DNA from: Actinomycetes bacterium
GTDB taxonomy: Bacteria > Actinomycetota > Acidimicrobiia > Acidimicrobiales > Bog-793
NCBI GenBank assembly: GCA_021809425.1
Contig: JAKBAA010000018.1
Location: 9,055-47,113 of the forward strand
Reading direction: 5' to 3'
Length of the DNA: 38,059 bases
Below the pieces are notes generated by a model. It made no database searches and was not told the DNA's origin. It saw only the letters and a program-made list of their open reading frames with translations. This document shows positions 16,919 through 25,646 of this stretch, piece by piece (position 1 is the stretch's first letter; every line of letters starts with the position of its first letter). The position numbers and the translations under genes are program-made.

Positions 16919-18820
16919 GTGTGGCGCGAGCCCTGCCGCCCTCGGCGGCGACAGGAGGAGGCGGACGGGCCACTGCTCGGGCAGGCGCTGTGGGTGGGTG
17001 GCGTCCTCGACCAGCCGGGGCGGGCCGCCCTCCGGCGGGCGCTCGCCGGTCGGGTCGACGAGGCGGCGGCGCTCGAGAGGGTCCCGGTGGCAGACCACGG
17101 CGTCGGTGGGCTCGTGCGAGGGGCGCTCGGGGAGGCGCTGCCGGGCCAGCTCGACCGGCTCCGCTCGACCCGGGCCACGCTGCTCCGACTGTTCCCCGGG
17201 TCGGCGCTGGCGCCCGACGGGGAGGTCACCTCGCTCGACCTGGGCCGGCAGGGGACGGCAGCGCTGTCCAAGGTGGGATGGACACGCTGGTCCGACCTGG
17301 TCGACCGGCCGGTGCGGAGCATCCTGTCGCTGCCCGGCGTCGGTGGGCAGGCCGCCAGCAGGCTGCTCGAGTCGTGCTTCGCCCGCAGCCTCGCCACCGT
17401 CGTCGACACCTGGGCATCGGACCCGGCGGCAGGCGACCTCGGGGTCGTCCTGCGCCACGAGCGGGGTGAGGCAGGCCAGCCGGTCCTCGAGGCCCTGCTC
17501 GAGCGCTGGAGCGGGGACGGACCGCCGGCCGCCGGCGAGGCCGCCGGGCGCCTGCTCGAGGCGGCAGCCCCGTGGGCGCTCGATGCCGGGGGTGCCCTGT
17601 CGACCCTGCTGACGGCCGCCGGCGACGAGCGAAGCAGGATGGTCTTTGCCGCCCTCTGCCTGCCGAGGGGGTCCCGGCCGGCCGCCGGGGAGCTGGCGAT
17701 CGGGCTCGGGGTCTCCGGGGCGCGGGTGCTGCAGCTGCGCGACCGAGCCGAGGCCCGTGTCCGGGACGCCCTCGGCACCGCCCCGTTCGCCACCCGGTGG
17801 CTGGTCGCCAGCCTGGCCCGGCGGCTCGGGCCGGTGGCGGCGGAGGAGCGGGCCATGCGCACCCTCGGCCGGCTGGGCGTGGGCGATCCTCGGGGCGATC
17901 CTGGGGCAGCCGACCTGGCGCTGTTCCTGGCCGGCCCCTACCACGAGGTGGCCGGCCGGCCCGGCTGGCTGGCGACCGACCCGAGGTCGCTCGTGGCGAC
18001 GACCACCGCCGGCCTGCAGGCCGACGGGGGGGTCCGACCGCTGGCCGACCTCGCCGGTGAGCTGGCCGCCGCCGGCGTCCGCCCCGACGAGCTCGAGGCG
18101 TGGCTGACCTCGTCGGGGGCGGCCGTCGCCCACGAGCTCGCCGTCCAGGCGACCGGTCCGCTGGCCGACGCCGTCGAGCGGATCCTCGACGCCCACGGCT
18201 CGGCCCGGTCCGCCGACGACCTCGCCGCCGACCTGGCCCGCGCCGGCCGGGCCGTCGACCCGGGCACGTTGGCGCGCCTCGGCGGTCACCGCCGCTTCCG
18301 GATGGCCGACGGGGCGCTGTCCCTCGCCTGCTGGGGGGCCGGCGGCCCGGCCATCCCGAGCGGCCCGGCCCCGCCGGTCCGGCCAGCGGGGAGCGACCGG
18401 GCCGGGCGGCGCGAGCAGACGGCCCCGGCGGCCCAGACGGCCCCGGCGGGCGAGCGGCAGTGGCTGGCGGTGCCGGTCGACCACGACGTGCTGCGGGGCT
18501 CGGAGGGGCCGGTGCCGGTGACGCTCGTCGACGACCTCGGCATGGCACGGCGCACCCGGCGGACGTTCTCGAGCCGGTTCGGACCGGTCGCCCTCTCCTA
18601 TGATGCGCCGGACCCGGCCAGGGGCTCGGTCCGGGCGGTCGCCCTGGCGACCGGGGCCCAGGCAGGCGACACGCTGGTGCTGGGGTTCGCCAGGGCCGGC
18701 GACGTCACCGTCGAGGTGCGCCGGGCCGCCGCCGGCGAGCGGGCCGGCGAAGGCGACAGGGTGACGGCCGCGGGCAGACGACCGGGAACGACCGAGACGG
18801 CAACCGGAGGGGCATCGTGA
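16919..18820 (+). CDS. Operon gene A: protein with RNAP alpha-CTD-like and sigma-4-like segments
   Basis: A 633-residue protein that I cannot assign to a named family. Residues about 104-152 (VTSLDLGRQGTAALSKVGW, then WSDLVDRPVRSILSLPGVGG) match the helix-hairpin-helix pattern of the RNA polymerase alpha C-terminal domain. Residues about 238-287 (RSRMVFAALCLPR, AAGELAIGLGVSGARVLQLR) match the HTH of sigma region 4. The middle is helical with no clear signature. After a TAPAAQTAPAG linker, residues about 510-610 form a beta-rich terminal domain (DTLVLGFARAGDVTVEVRR). DNA binding is the inferred role, perhaps target recognition or regulation. It is the first gene of the operon, starts at a GTG with a leaderless promoter, and overlaps gene B by 4 bases. 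Confidence 0.85.
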   Translation: MWREPCRPRRRQEEADGPLLGQALWVGGVLDQPGRAALRRALAGRVDEAAALERVPVADHGVGGLVRGALGEALPGQLDRLRSTRATLLRLFPGSALAPDGEVTSLDLGRQGTAALSKVGWTRWSDLVDRPVRSILSLPGVGGQAASRLLESCFARSLATVVDTWASDPAAGDLGVVLRHERGEAGQPVLEALLERWSGDGPPAAGEAAGRLLEAAAPWALDAGGALSTLLTAAGDERSRMVFAALCLPRGSRPAAGELAIGLGVSGARVLQLRDRAEARVRDALGTAPFATRWLVASLARRLGPVAAEERAMRTLGRLGVGDPRGDPGAADLALFLAGPYHEVAGRPGWLATDPRSLVATTTAGLQADGGVRPLADLAGELAAAGVRPDELEAWLTSSGAAVAHELAVQATGPLADAVERILDAHGSARSADDLAADLARAGRAVDPGTLARLGGHRRFRMADGALSLACWGAGGPAIPSGPAPPVRPAGSDRAGRREQTAPAAQTAPAGERQWLAVPVDHDVLRGSEGPVPVTLVDDLGMARRTRRTFSSRFGPVALSYDAPDPARGSVRAVALATGAQAGDTLVLGFARAGDVTVEVRRAAAGERAGEGDRVTAAGRRPGTTETATGGAS

Positions 18821-19641
18821 CGAACCTGGCGAGGAGCGACCGGCGCACCGGGGGGACCGGCGGGGAGGCGAGCCTCGAGGAGGCCCTGCGGGCGGTCGAG
18901 CTCGACGCCGACGCGGCGCTGAAGGCCCTCGGGGCGGCGCTGCGGGCGGCCAAGCGGGCCAAGCTGGCGGCGGCGACCGGCCAGGTGCGCGACCTGCAGG
19001 TGGCGATGGAGGCGGCCGTGGCGCTCGCCGGCGAGGCGACCGGGGCGGCGGCGGCGCTCCGGGACGGGTGGACCTTCGACGTGGCCGGCTGGATCTCGTC
19101 GGGCGCCTACGCCAAGGAGCTGCTGGCGGCGGCGGCCGAGGCCGGGGTGAAGGCGTTCGAGTCGGACGAGCGGATCCTGTGCTACCCGGCCGTCGTCCAG
19201 GTGTCGGCGAGCGACGCCACGGTGGCGGTTGACAAGCGGAAGGACCGGCGGATCCGGCCGTCGGTCGTGGTACGAGCCCTCGGCGCCCTCCAGCAGCGGC
19301 CGCCGGCGTTCAAGGCGGACGCCTTCATCGAGAGCCTGGCCACCGCCTACCAGCTGGTGGTGGCCGACAAGGGGCTCCGCCCGGGCGGGCCCGCCCGGCT
19401 GGTAGAGGTGCACAAGGTGCTCACCCTGCTCCCCGGGGCGGCCCGTGACTACACCCGCCAGGAGTTCGCCCGGGACATCTACCTGCTCGACCAGAGCGGC
19501 ATCGTCGAGACGAGGGACGGCCGGCGGATGACCCTGCCGGCGAGCGCCATGACGAGGGGGTCCGGCGTCCTGACCACGGTGACCAAGGCGGGCCAGACCA
19601 AGGTGTACGTCGGGGTCGCCTTCGCCGGGGGGTCGGCATGA
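18817..19641 (+). CDS. Operon gene B: helical protein with possible C-terminal winged helix
   Basis: A 274-residue protein of unknown family. Residues 18-85 are continuous Ala-rich amphipathic helix (EEALRAVELDADAALKALGA), probably coiled coil. A short strand region follows (ILCYPAVVQVSASDATVAVD, KRKDRRIRPSVVVRAL). The C-terminal third (YTRQEFARDIYLLDQSGIV, then RRMTLPASAMTRGSGVLT) looks like a winged helix. The architecture suggests an adaptor or DNA-bridging subunit rather than an enzyme, as no catalytic motif is visible. GTG start with GGAGGGG upstream; GTGA overlap with A and ATGA overlap with C imply fixed stoichiometry. Confidence 0.85.
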   Translation: MTNLARSDRRTGGTGGEASLEEALRAVELDADAALKALGAALRAAKRAKLAAATGQVRDLQVAMEAAVALAGEATGAAAALRDGWTFDVAGWISSGAYAKELLAAAAEAGVKAFESDERILCYPAVVQVSASDATVAVDKRKDRRIRPSVVVRALGALQQRPPAFKADAFIESLATAYQLVVADKGLRPGGPARLVEVHKVLTLLPGAARDYTRQEFARDIYLLDQSGIVETRDGRRMTLPASAMTRGSGVLTTVTKAGQTKVYVGVAFAGGSA

Positions 19642-20591
19642 TCGCCGTTCGGGACTACCTCGAGACGCTCGACGGGGAGTACGTGTCGGACTACGTGGCC
19701 TCCGGTGGGGCGGCCGTCAAGTTCGTCGTGCCGGCCGACGAGGAGGCGGCGGCCACCTTCCTCGACGGGCTGTCGGGGGCGGCCGGTCGGGCCGGCTACC
19801 TGATGGCCTCGGTGGACGCCGCCGAGACCCGGGTCCACCTGCTCGACCAGGTCTTCACCGAGGTGGCCCGCCAGGTCGACTGGGACGAGCTGGCCGGCGT
19901 CGCCGCCAGGTCGGCGGCGGCAGCCGCCGGCTACCCGGTGCCGGCCGGCGCAACCCTGGCGGTCGAGCAGCTGGCCGCCCACCACCGGGTCGAGGCCGGC
20001 GAGCTGAAGCGGGACGTCGACCGCCAGCTGCAGGCACGGGTGCACCAGGACTACGCCATGGTCCAGGAGCTCCGCACCGCCATGCTCCGGCTGTGCCAGG
20101 CCCAGCTGCACACCGGCCAGGTGGCCGAGGCCGAGCACGCCGCCATCCTCGACTGGCTGCGGGGCGACCTGCGCCAGATGTCCGCCCTGCGCTCGTCGCT
20201 GATCTTCCGGCGGATCGGCCGGCACAACGCCCGGCAGCTGCTGTTCTCGCTGGCCCACTGGCTGTCGGTCAACGACCGGGCCGGGCTCGTGCTCGTGCTC
20301 GACCTCCGCCGCCTCGGCTACGCCCGCCGCCCGAGCCCGGAGGAGCGCCAGGGCCTGTACTACACGAGGGCGGCCCTGCTCGACGCCTACGAGGGGCTGC
20401 GCCAGCTGGTCGACAACACCGACGAGATGGCCAACCTGCTCGTCGTCGCCGTCGCCTCGCCGGCCTTCCTGTCGGACCCCGGGCGAGGGCTCGACGCCTA
20501 CCAGGCGCTGAAGCTGCGGATCTTCGACGAGGTGCGCGACGTCAACCGGGACAACCCGCTGTCGTCGCTCGTCCGGGTGGGGGCGACGTGA
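19638..20591 (+). CDS. Operon gene C: Walker-degenerate relative of the DUF2791/BrxD ATPase
   Basis: A 317-residue protein. By eye it follows the plan of the next gene. SGGAAVKFVVP stands where gene D has the P-loop GGGFGSGKSH. GYLMASVDAAETRVHLLDQV parallels FVVSKVVISKETPLYDPVKL. AGLVLVLDLRRL parallels AGWVVLLDEAEL. So the P-loop has lost its GSGKS form and the Walker B Glu is gone. It would be a non-catalytic partner, possibly forming a hetero-oligomer with D. The C-terminal DAYQALKLRIFDEVRDVNRD is well ordered. The paralogy is my alignment by eye and needs a profile comparison. ATGA and GTGA overlaps couple it to B and D. Confidence 0.8.
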   Translation: MIAVRDYLETLDGEYVSDYVASGGAAVKFVVPADEEAAATFLDGLSGAAGRAGYLMASVDAAETRVHLLDQVFTEVARQVDWDELAGVAARSAAAAAGYPVPAGATLAVEQLAAHHRVEAGELKRDVDRQLQARVHQDYAMVQELRTAMLRLCQAQLHTGQVAEAEHAAILDWLRGDLRQMSALRSSLIFRRIGRHNARQLLFSLAHWLSVNDRAGLVLVLDLRRLGYARRPSPEERQGLYYTRAALLDAYEGLRQLVDNTDEMANLLVVAVASPAFLSDPGRGLDAYQALKLRIFDEVRDVNRDNPLSSLVRVGAT

Positions 20592-21859
20592 GCGGCGGCG
20601 GCTCGCTCGAGGCGAGGCGCGCCCTCGAGGCGCTGCGGGCCGGCGTCCCCAACCGCGACGCCGTCGCCGTGCTCGGGTCGACCCAGCAGGGCGTGCGCGA
20701 CCGGTTCAGCGAGCTGACCGCCGCCGTCGCCGGCCTCCCCGAGGGACCGGCGCCCGGCGGGATGCTCATCGGCGGGGGGTTCGGCTCGGGCAAGAGCCAC
20801 GTGCTGGAGCACCTCGCCCACGTCGCCCTCTCCGGCGGGTTCGTCGTGTCGAAGGTGGTCATCTCCAAGGAGACCCCCCTTTACGACCCGGTCAAGCTCT
20901 ACCGGGCGGCCATCGAGCACGCCAAGGTGCCCGGGCGGCCGGGCTCGGCCATCGACGAGATCGTCGCCGGCCTCGACGTCGACTCGCAGCGCTACGCCGA
21001 CCTGTACCGCTTCGTCCACCAGGAGGACGGGCCGGTCGACAGCCGGTTCGGGGCGACCCTGTTCCTGTACGAGTACGCCCGAGGCGACGAGGAGTTCGCC
21101 GACCGCCTCGTCCGGTTCTGGGCGGGAGACCCGCTGCCGGTCGGCGACCTGCGCCGGCGCCTCAAGGAGGCCGGGGCGGCCGCCACCTACCGGCTGGGCG
21201 CCATCAAGGAGCGTGACCTCGCCCGGCACCGGTTCCGCTTCGTCGCCCGCCTCGTCCAGGCGGCCGGCTACGCCGGGTGGGTCGTCCTGCTCGACGAGGC
21301 CGAGCTGATCGGCCGGTACTCCGCCCTCCAACGAGCCCGCTCGTACGCCGAGATCGCCCGCCTGGTGCGCGGCGACCGCGACGACCCGGGCGCCCCGCTG
21401 TGCAGCGTGCTCGCCACCGTCGACGACTTCGAGGGCCAGGTGCTGGTCGGCAAGAACGACATCGAGCTGATCGGCAAGCGGCTCCGCTCCCGGGGCACCA
21501 CCGAGGACGACGTGCTGGCCGCCCAGGCCGAGACCGGCATGCGGATCATCGAGCGCGAGCAGGTCCAGCTCCAGCCACCCGGTCGGGACGAGCTCGACCG
21601 CCTGTACGCCCGGCTCAAGACCATCCACGCCGACGCCTACGGCTGGCAGCCCCCCGACGTCCCCGGCCTCGAGCGGCTGCCGTCCAACCGGATGCGCCAG
21701 TACGTGCGCGCCTGGATCAACGAGTGGGACCTGCGCCGCCTCGATCCCTCCTACCAGCCGCACCTGTCGGTCGACCAGCTCGCAGTCGACCTCGCCACCG
21801 ACCCGGACGCCGGCGAGCCGGCCGCCGGCGAGGGGGACGGCGAGGGCAGATCGGCCTGA
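20588..21859 (+). CDS. Operon gene D: DUF2791 / BREX-type ATP-binding protein (BrxD-like)
   Basis: A 423-residue P-loop ATPase of the family called BREX system ATP-binding domain. The N-terminus ARRALEALRAGVPNRDAV, Walker A GGGFGSGKSH (62-71), SKVVISKETPLYDP (about 89-102) and Walker B VVLLDEAELIGRYS (about 232-245) followed by RARSYAEIARLV are characteristic. In BREX type 2 loci BrxD accompanies a helicase (BrxHI). Here it also precedes a helicase, but no BREX methyltransferase, PglZ, PglW or PglY is nearby. ATPase activity is inferred from intact motifs. The GTG start overlaps the gene C stop; gene E begins five bases downstream. Confidence 0.92.
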   Translation: MSGGGSLEARRALEALRAGVPNRDAVAVLGSTQQGVRDRFSELTAAVAGLPEGPAPGGMLIGGGFGSGKSHVLEHLAHVALSGGFVVSKVVISKETPLYDPVKLYRAAIEHAKVPGRPGSAIDEIVAGLDVDSQRYADLYRFVHQEDGPVDSRFGATLFLYEYARGDEEFADRLVRFWAGDPLPVGDLRRRLKEAGAAATYRLGAIKERDLARHRFRFVARLVQAAGYAGWVVLLDEAELIGRYSALQRARSYAEIARLVRGDRDDPGAPLCSVLATVDDFEGQVLVGKNDIELIGKRLRSRGTTEDDVLAAQAETGMRIIEREQVQLQPPGRDELDRLYARLKTIHADAYGWQPPDVPGLERLPSNRMRQYVRAWINEWDLRRLDPSYQPHLSVDQLAVDLATDPDAGEPAAGEGDGEGRSA

Positions 21860-21864
21860 CGGCG

Positions 21865-23403
21865 ATGCTCGCCGACGAGCTGGTGCGGGTGCTGGCGAAG
21901 CCGGGCGGGATGACCGCCGCCGAGCTCGCCGTGGCGGTGGCCGTCGACGAGGAGGCGGTGGTGGTCACCCTGCATGCCGCCCACGACCGGTTCCGCTGCG
22001 ACCGGGGCTCGCCGTCGCGGTGGTGGCTGGCGGCCGGCCCGGTGCGGGGCACCGCTCGGACGGGGAGGGAGCCGGGACGGCAGCCGGCCAAGCTGGTCGG
22101 GCTGCACGCCTGGCAGGCAGATGCCCTCGCCGCCTGGGCCGCCCAGGGCCACCGCGGCGTGGTCGAGGCGGTCACCGGGGCGGGCAAGACGATGGTGGGC
22201 ATCGCCGCCGCCCTCGAGGAGCTGGGCCGGCGCGGCCAGGTGGTGGTGCTCGTCCCGACGGCCGAGCTCCAGCGGCAGTGGGTCGCCGAGCTGTCCTGCC
22301 GCCTGCCCGACGGCGCCCGGGTGGGGCAGCTCGGCGCCGGCTCGGGCGACCGCCTGGCGAGCTGCGACGTGCTCGTCGCCGTGGTCAACAGCGCCCGTGC
22401 CGGCGACCTCCGGCCGGTTCGCCGCGGTGGGCTGCTCGTGGCAGACGAGTGCCACCGGTACGGAAGCACCGTCAACCAGATGGCGCTCGACCGCCGCTTC
22501 TCTCGCCGGCTCGGCCTGAGCGCCACGTACGCCCGGGACGACGGCGGCAGCCGGACCTTCCTCGACCCCTACTTCGGCGGGGTGTGCTTCCGGCTCGGCT
22601 ATGCCCGAGCCGTCGCCGACGGGGTGACCGCCCGGTTCAGCGCCACCCTCGTCGGCGTGCGCTTCTCGGACGAGGAGCAGGCCGGCTACGACGACCTGAC
22701 GGCGGCCATGGCGAAGGCACGAGCCCGGTTGCTCGCCCAGCACGGCGTGGTGCCAGAGCCGTTCGAGGCGTTCCTCCGGGCCGTCGTGGCGCTGGCCGAC
22801 GGCAACGGCCCCGGCAGCCGGCTGGCCCGGACGTACCGCCAGGCGATGCTCGAGCGGCGCCGGCTGCTCGCCGACACCCCGGCCAAGGAGGCGGCCCTCG
22901 TCCGCCTCGCCCCGGCCGTCGAGGCGGCCGACCGCGCCCTCGTGTTCACCCGGAGCATCGCCGGCAGCGAGCGTGCAGCGGCCCTGCTCGCCGTGTGCGG
23001 GCTGCGGTCGGGCGTCGTCCACTCGGCCCAGCCCGCCGGCGAGCGGCGAGCGGCCCTCCAGCAGTTCGCGGCGGGAGCGCTCGACGTGCTGGCGGCACCC
23101 CGGGTGCTCGACGAGGGTGTCGACGTGCCGGCCGCCGATCTCGCCGTGATCGTCGGCGCCAGCCGGTCCCGCCGCCAGATGGTCCAGCGGATGGGGCGCG
23201 TCCTGCGCCGAAAGCCGGACGGCCGGACGGCCCGCTTCGCCGTGCTCTTCGTCGAGGGCACCGTCGAGGACCCCCGGCGGGGCGCCCACGAGGCGTTCCT
23301 CGGGGAGATCCTCGACGTCGCCGAGGCGACCACCTGCTTCCCGGCAACCCTCGCCCAGGCCACCCCGGCCGTCGTGCTCGCCTCGCTCCGCCCCGACCAG
23401 TAG
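21865..23403 (+). CDS. Operon gene E: SF2 DEAD/DEAH-box helicase
   Basis: A 512-residue helicase of the XPB/UvrB-like SF2 group. Residues 1-60 resemble a winged helix ([20 protein letters not shown]). Motif I is AVTGAGKTM (102-110), motif Ia [14 protein letters not shown], motif [12 protein letters not shown] near 191, motif III LGLSAT near 217. The C-terminal lobe has [21 protein letters not shown] and motif [12 protein letters not shown] near 441. It probably unwinds or remodels DNA for the operon. Its ATG follows the gene D stop by five bases without an obvious Shine-Dalgarno, so coupling is likely. It is the last gene of the operon. Confidence 0.93.
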   Translation: MLADELVRVLAKPGGMTAAELAVAVAVDEEAVVVTLHAAHDRFRCDRGSPSRWWLAAGPVRGTARTGREPGRQPAKLVGLHAWQADALAAWAAQGHRGVVEAVTGAGKTMVGIAAALEELGRRGQVVVLVPTAELQRQWVAELSCRLPDGARVGQLGAGSGDRLASCDVLVAVVNSARAGDLRPVRRGGLLVADECHRYGSTVNQMALDRRFSRRLGLSATYARDDGGSRTFLDPYFGGVCFRLGYARAVADGVTARFSATLVGVRFSDEEQAGYDDLTAAMAKARARLLAQHGVVPEPFEAFLRAVVALADGNGPGSRLARTYRQAMLERRRLLADTPAKEAALVRLAPAVEAADRALVFTRSIAGSERAAALLAVCGLRSGVVHSAQPAGERRAALQQFAAGALDVLAAPRVLDEGVDVPAADLAVIVGASRSRRQMVQRMGRVLRRKPDGRTARFAVLFVEGTVEDPRRGAHEAFLGEILDVAEATTCFPATLAQATPAVVLASLRPDQ

Positions 23404-23456
23404 CCGACCCCGTAGCCGACCCGCAGCTGGGCCTGGAGCCGGGCCGGTGACCGGCG

Positions 23457-23633
23457 GACCTCGTGGAGCATCTCCGGGACGCCCTCCATCAGGTCGTGCC
23501 GGGTCAGCATCTGGCCGGCCGCCGAGGAAAGGGCGGCAACCCCGGTGCCGTGGCGGGCCCCCTCGAGGACGAACGACGACAGGAGGGCGACCGCCTCCGG
23601 GCGGTTCGGCTGCGCGCCACCCAGCTGGTCGCC
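23457..23633 (-). pseudogene. ureA: Urease gamma subunit (ureA) remnant
   Basis: The minus strand encodes about 55 residues of clear urease gamma sequence: [18 protein letters not shown], then [20 protein letters not shown] and [10 protein letters not shown]. Intact UreA has about 100 residues. The N-terminal third is absent, with an in-frame TAG at 23634-23636 just before the remnant. After MLHEV the usual ATFPDGTKLVTVHDPI tail is replaced by unrelated sequence up to the end of helicase gene E. No ureB or ureC follows. It is therefore a two-ended fragment and cannot encode a functional subunit. Confidence 0.8.
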
Positions 23634-23781
23634 CTAGCTCCGCCGTCACTCGACCGACGGTGGCAGGCGTCGTCGGGCCGGGTTGGCAACAGACCGTCCA
23701 CGACCGGCGCCACCGAGCGAGTGGCGCGAACGGGGCGGCGGGTGTCCCAGACGGCAAGCCAGGGCGGCCTAGCGTGGCGCG
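23634..23781 (+). promoter_or_regulatory. Intergenic region with -10 element of the ABC exporter
   Basis: No gene is visible here. The relevant element is TAGCGT at 23770-23775, six bases before the GTG of the ABC ATPase, which fits a leaderless start. The rest of the stretch shows no recognisable feature. Together with the ureA remnant and a short region at 23404-23456 containing a repeated gtagccgaccc, it fills the 378-base gap between genes. Confidence 0.45.
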
Positions 23782-24753
23782 GTGACCGACCAGACGGGCG
23801 CAGGCGCTGCCGGCATCATCCACACCGAGCAGCTGACCAAGGTCTACCCGCGCGCCGAGGTGGCCTCGGTCGACCGGCTCGACCTCGACGTGACGGCCGG
23901 CGAGATCTTCGGGCTGCTCGGCCCGAACGGCGCCGGCAAGACGACGACGGCCGGCATGCTCACCACCCGGGTGGTGCCGACCTCCGGGCGGGCGCTCGTC
24001 GGGGGGGTGGACGTCGCCGCCCACCCGGCCCTCGTCAAGCAGCTGACCGGAATCGTCTCCCAGCAGAACACGCTCGACCGCCAGCTGACCGTCTGGGAGA
24101 ACCTGTACTACCACGGCCGGCTGTTCGGGATGGGGGCGCCGGCCTCCCGGCGGATCGCGAGCGAGCTGCTCGAGCAGCTCCAGCTGGGCCGGTGGGCGAA
24201 AGCCTCGGTGTACGCCCTGTCCGGCGGGATGGCCCAGCGGCTGATGGTGGCCCGGGCGATCTTCCACCGGCCGGCCGTCCTGTTCCTCGACGAGCCCACC
24301 GCCGGGCTCGACCCGCAGAGCCGGCTCGCCCTGTGGGAGATCCTCGAGCAGCTCCACGAGGACGGCCAGACGATCCTTTTGACGACCCACTACATGGAGG
24401 AGGCCGACCAGCTGTGCGACCGGGTGGCCGTGATGGACCACGGCAGGATCCTCGCCCTCGACACGCCGGCCGAGCTGAAGCGCCAGCTCGGGACGGACAC
24501 CGTCGTGTCGGTGCGGGCCAGCGGTGACCTCGAGGCGCTCGGCGAGCGGCTCGCCGGGGAGGTGGGCGGGATCACCGGGCGGCGGGTCAGCGACGGGGTG
24601 CTCCAGCTCCACCTGCGCGACGCCCACCGGCCGATCCCGCAGATCGTGCTGGCAGCCGAGCGCAACGGGTTCGAGCTGGCGGACATCTCGGTGGCCGAGC
24701 CGACCCTCGAGACCGTGTTCATCAGCCTGACCGGAAGGGAGCTACGCGACTGA
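23782..24753 (+). CDS. ABC exporter ATP-binding protein (DrrA-like)
   Basis: A 323-residue ABC ATPase of the ABC-2 exporter class. Walker A GPNGAGKTT lies near 48, the Q-loop is in GIVSQQNTLD, the signature LSGGM near 147, Walker B VLFLDEPTAGLDP near 168 and the switch His in LLTTHYMEEADQLCDR. The C-terminal 80 residues are the accessory domain typical of DrrA/CcmA-type proteins. GTG start with a leaderless promoter. It overlaps the permease start by one base (TGATG), so the two are co-expressed. The exported substrate is unknown; lipids or small hydrophobic drugs are usual for this class. Confidence 0.95.
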   Translation: MTDQTGAGAAGIIHTEQLTKVYPRAEVASVDRLDLDVTAGEIFGLLGPNGAGKTTTAGMLTTRVVPTSGRALVGGVDVAAHPALVKQLTGIVSQQNTLDRQLTVWENLYYHGRLFGMGAPASRRIASELLEQLQLGRWAKASVYALSGGMAQRLMVARAIFHRPAVLFLDEPTAGLDPQSRLALWEILEQLHEDGQTILLTTHYMEEADQLCDRVAVMDHGRILALDTPAELKRQLGTDTVVSVRASGDLEALGERLAGEVGGITGRRVSDGVLQLHLRDAHRPIPQIVLAAERNGFELADISVAEPTLETVFISLTGRELRD

Positions 24754-25646
24754 TGTCGCTCGCCACCTCAGGGCAAGCCGGGACGACCACCCCCGGGCAC
24801 CAGCCCATCGCCGTCAACCTGCGGCCAGTGGTCGCCGCCAGCACGACGGCCCTCGGCGCCCTGCTGCTGCGAGACCTGCGGGTCCTGTGGAAGGACCGAT
24901 GGGTGTTCGTGCTGCGGACGCTGGTCCAGCCGTTCTTCCTGTGCTTCGTCTTCCTGTTCGTGTTCCCCAAGATCGGCCAGGGCGTCGGCGGGCGGGGGGC
25001 GGGGGGCGAGTCGGCCTTCGCCACCGTCCTCGTCCCCGGGGTGGTCGGCATCTCGATCATGTTCCAGGGGGTCCAGTCGATCGCCCTCAACATGGCCCAG
25101 GAGTTCGGCTACACCCGCGAGATCGAGGACCGCGTGCAGGCCCCCTGCCCGATCTGGCTGGTGGCCGTCGCCAAGGTCCTGTCGGGGGCCGCCCAGGGGG
25201 TGATCTCGGCGGTGATCGTCCTGCCCATCGCCGACGTCGTCCACGCGGCGGGCGTGCATGCCCACCTCGACGTGCACTGGGCGGTCGTGCTGACCCTGGT
25301 GCCGCTGGCCTGCGTCGCCATGTCCGGGCTCGGGCTGGTGCTCGGGACGAGCTTCGAGCCACGCAACATCGGGCTCATGTTCGGGTTCATCATCCTGCCG
25401 ATCACCTTCCTCGGCGGCACCTACTACTCCTGGACCACCCTCGCCCCGGTCAAGGTCGGTGGGTTCCCCTGGCTCCAGGCGCTGGTCCTGCTCAACCCGC
25501 TCATCTACGTCAACGAGGGCATGCGGGCCGCCTTCACGTCGTTTCCCCACCTGCACCTGTACGTCGTCTACCCCGTCCTCGCCGGGTTCGCCGGGCTGCT
25601 CTTGTGGCTTGGCCTGCGCAACTTCCGCCGGCGCGTCCTCAGCTGA
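24753..25646 (+). CDS. ABC-2 type exporter permease
   Basis: A 297-residue membrane protein with about six hydrophobic segments: VLRTLVQPFFLCFVFLFVFP, FATVLVPGVVGISIMFQG, VISAVIVLPIADVV, AVVLTLVPLACVAMSGLGLV, MFGFIILPITFLGG and LYVVYPVLAGFAGLLLWLGL. This is the ABC-2 membrane fold. The motif around ITFLGGTYYSWTTL and LNPLIYVNEGMR is typical. It pairs with the ATPase upstream through a one-base overlap to form a full transporter as a dimer of dimers. Its stop is directly followed by a fragment of an NlpC/P60 gene on the other strand. Confidence 0.93.
   Translation: MSLATSGQAGTTTPGHQPIAVNLRPVVAASTTALGALLLRDLRVLWKDRWVFVLRTLVQPFFLCFVFLFVFPKIGQGVGGRGAGGESAFATVLVPGVVGISIMFQGVQSIALNMAQEFGYTREIEDRVQAPCPIWLVAVAKVLSGAAQGVISAVIVLPIADVVHAAGVHAHLDVHWAVVLTLVPLACVAMSGLGLVLGTSFEPRNIGLMFGFIILPITFLGGTYYSWTTLAPVKVGGFPWLQALVLLNPLIYVNEGMRAAFTSFPHLHLYVVYPVLAGFAGLLLWLGLRNFRRRVLS

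Noticed and set aside
16919-23403. Complete BREX system
   Set aside because: Only the BrxD-like ATPase and a helicase match BREX parts. No PglX/BrxX methylase, PglZ, BrxC/PglY or PglW is encoded in the window.
22686-23510. 274-codon minus-strand frame starting within the ureA remnant as a real gene
   Set aside because: Only the first few dozen bases carry urease similarity; the remainder is antisense to helicase E.
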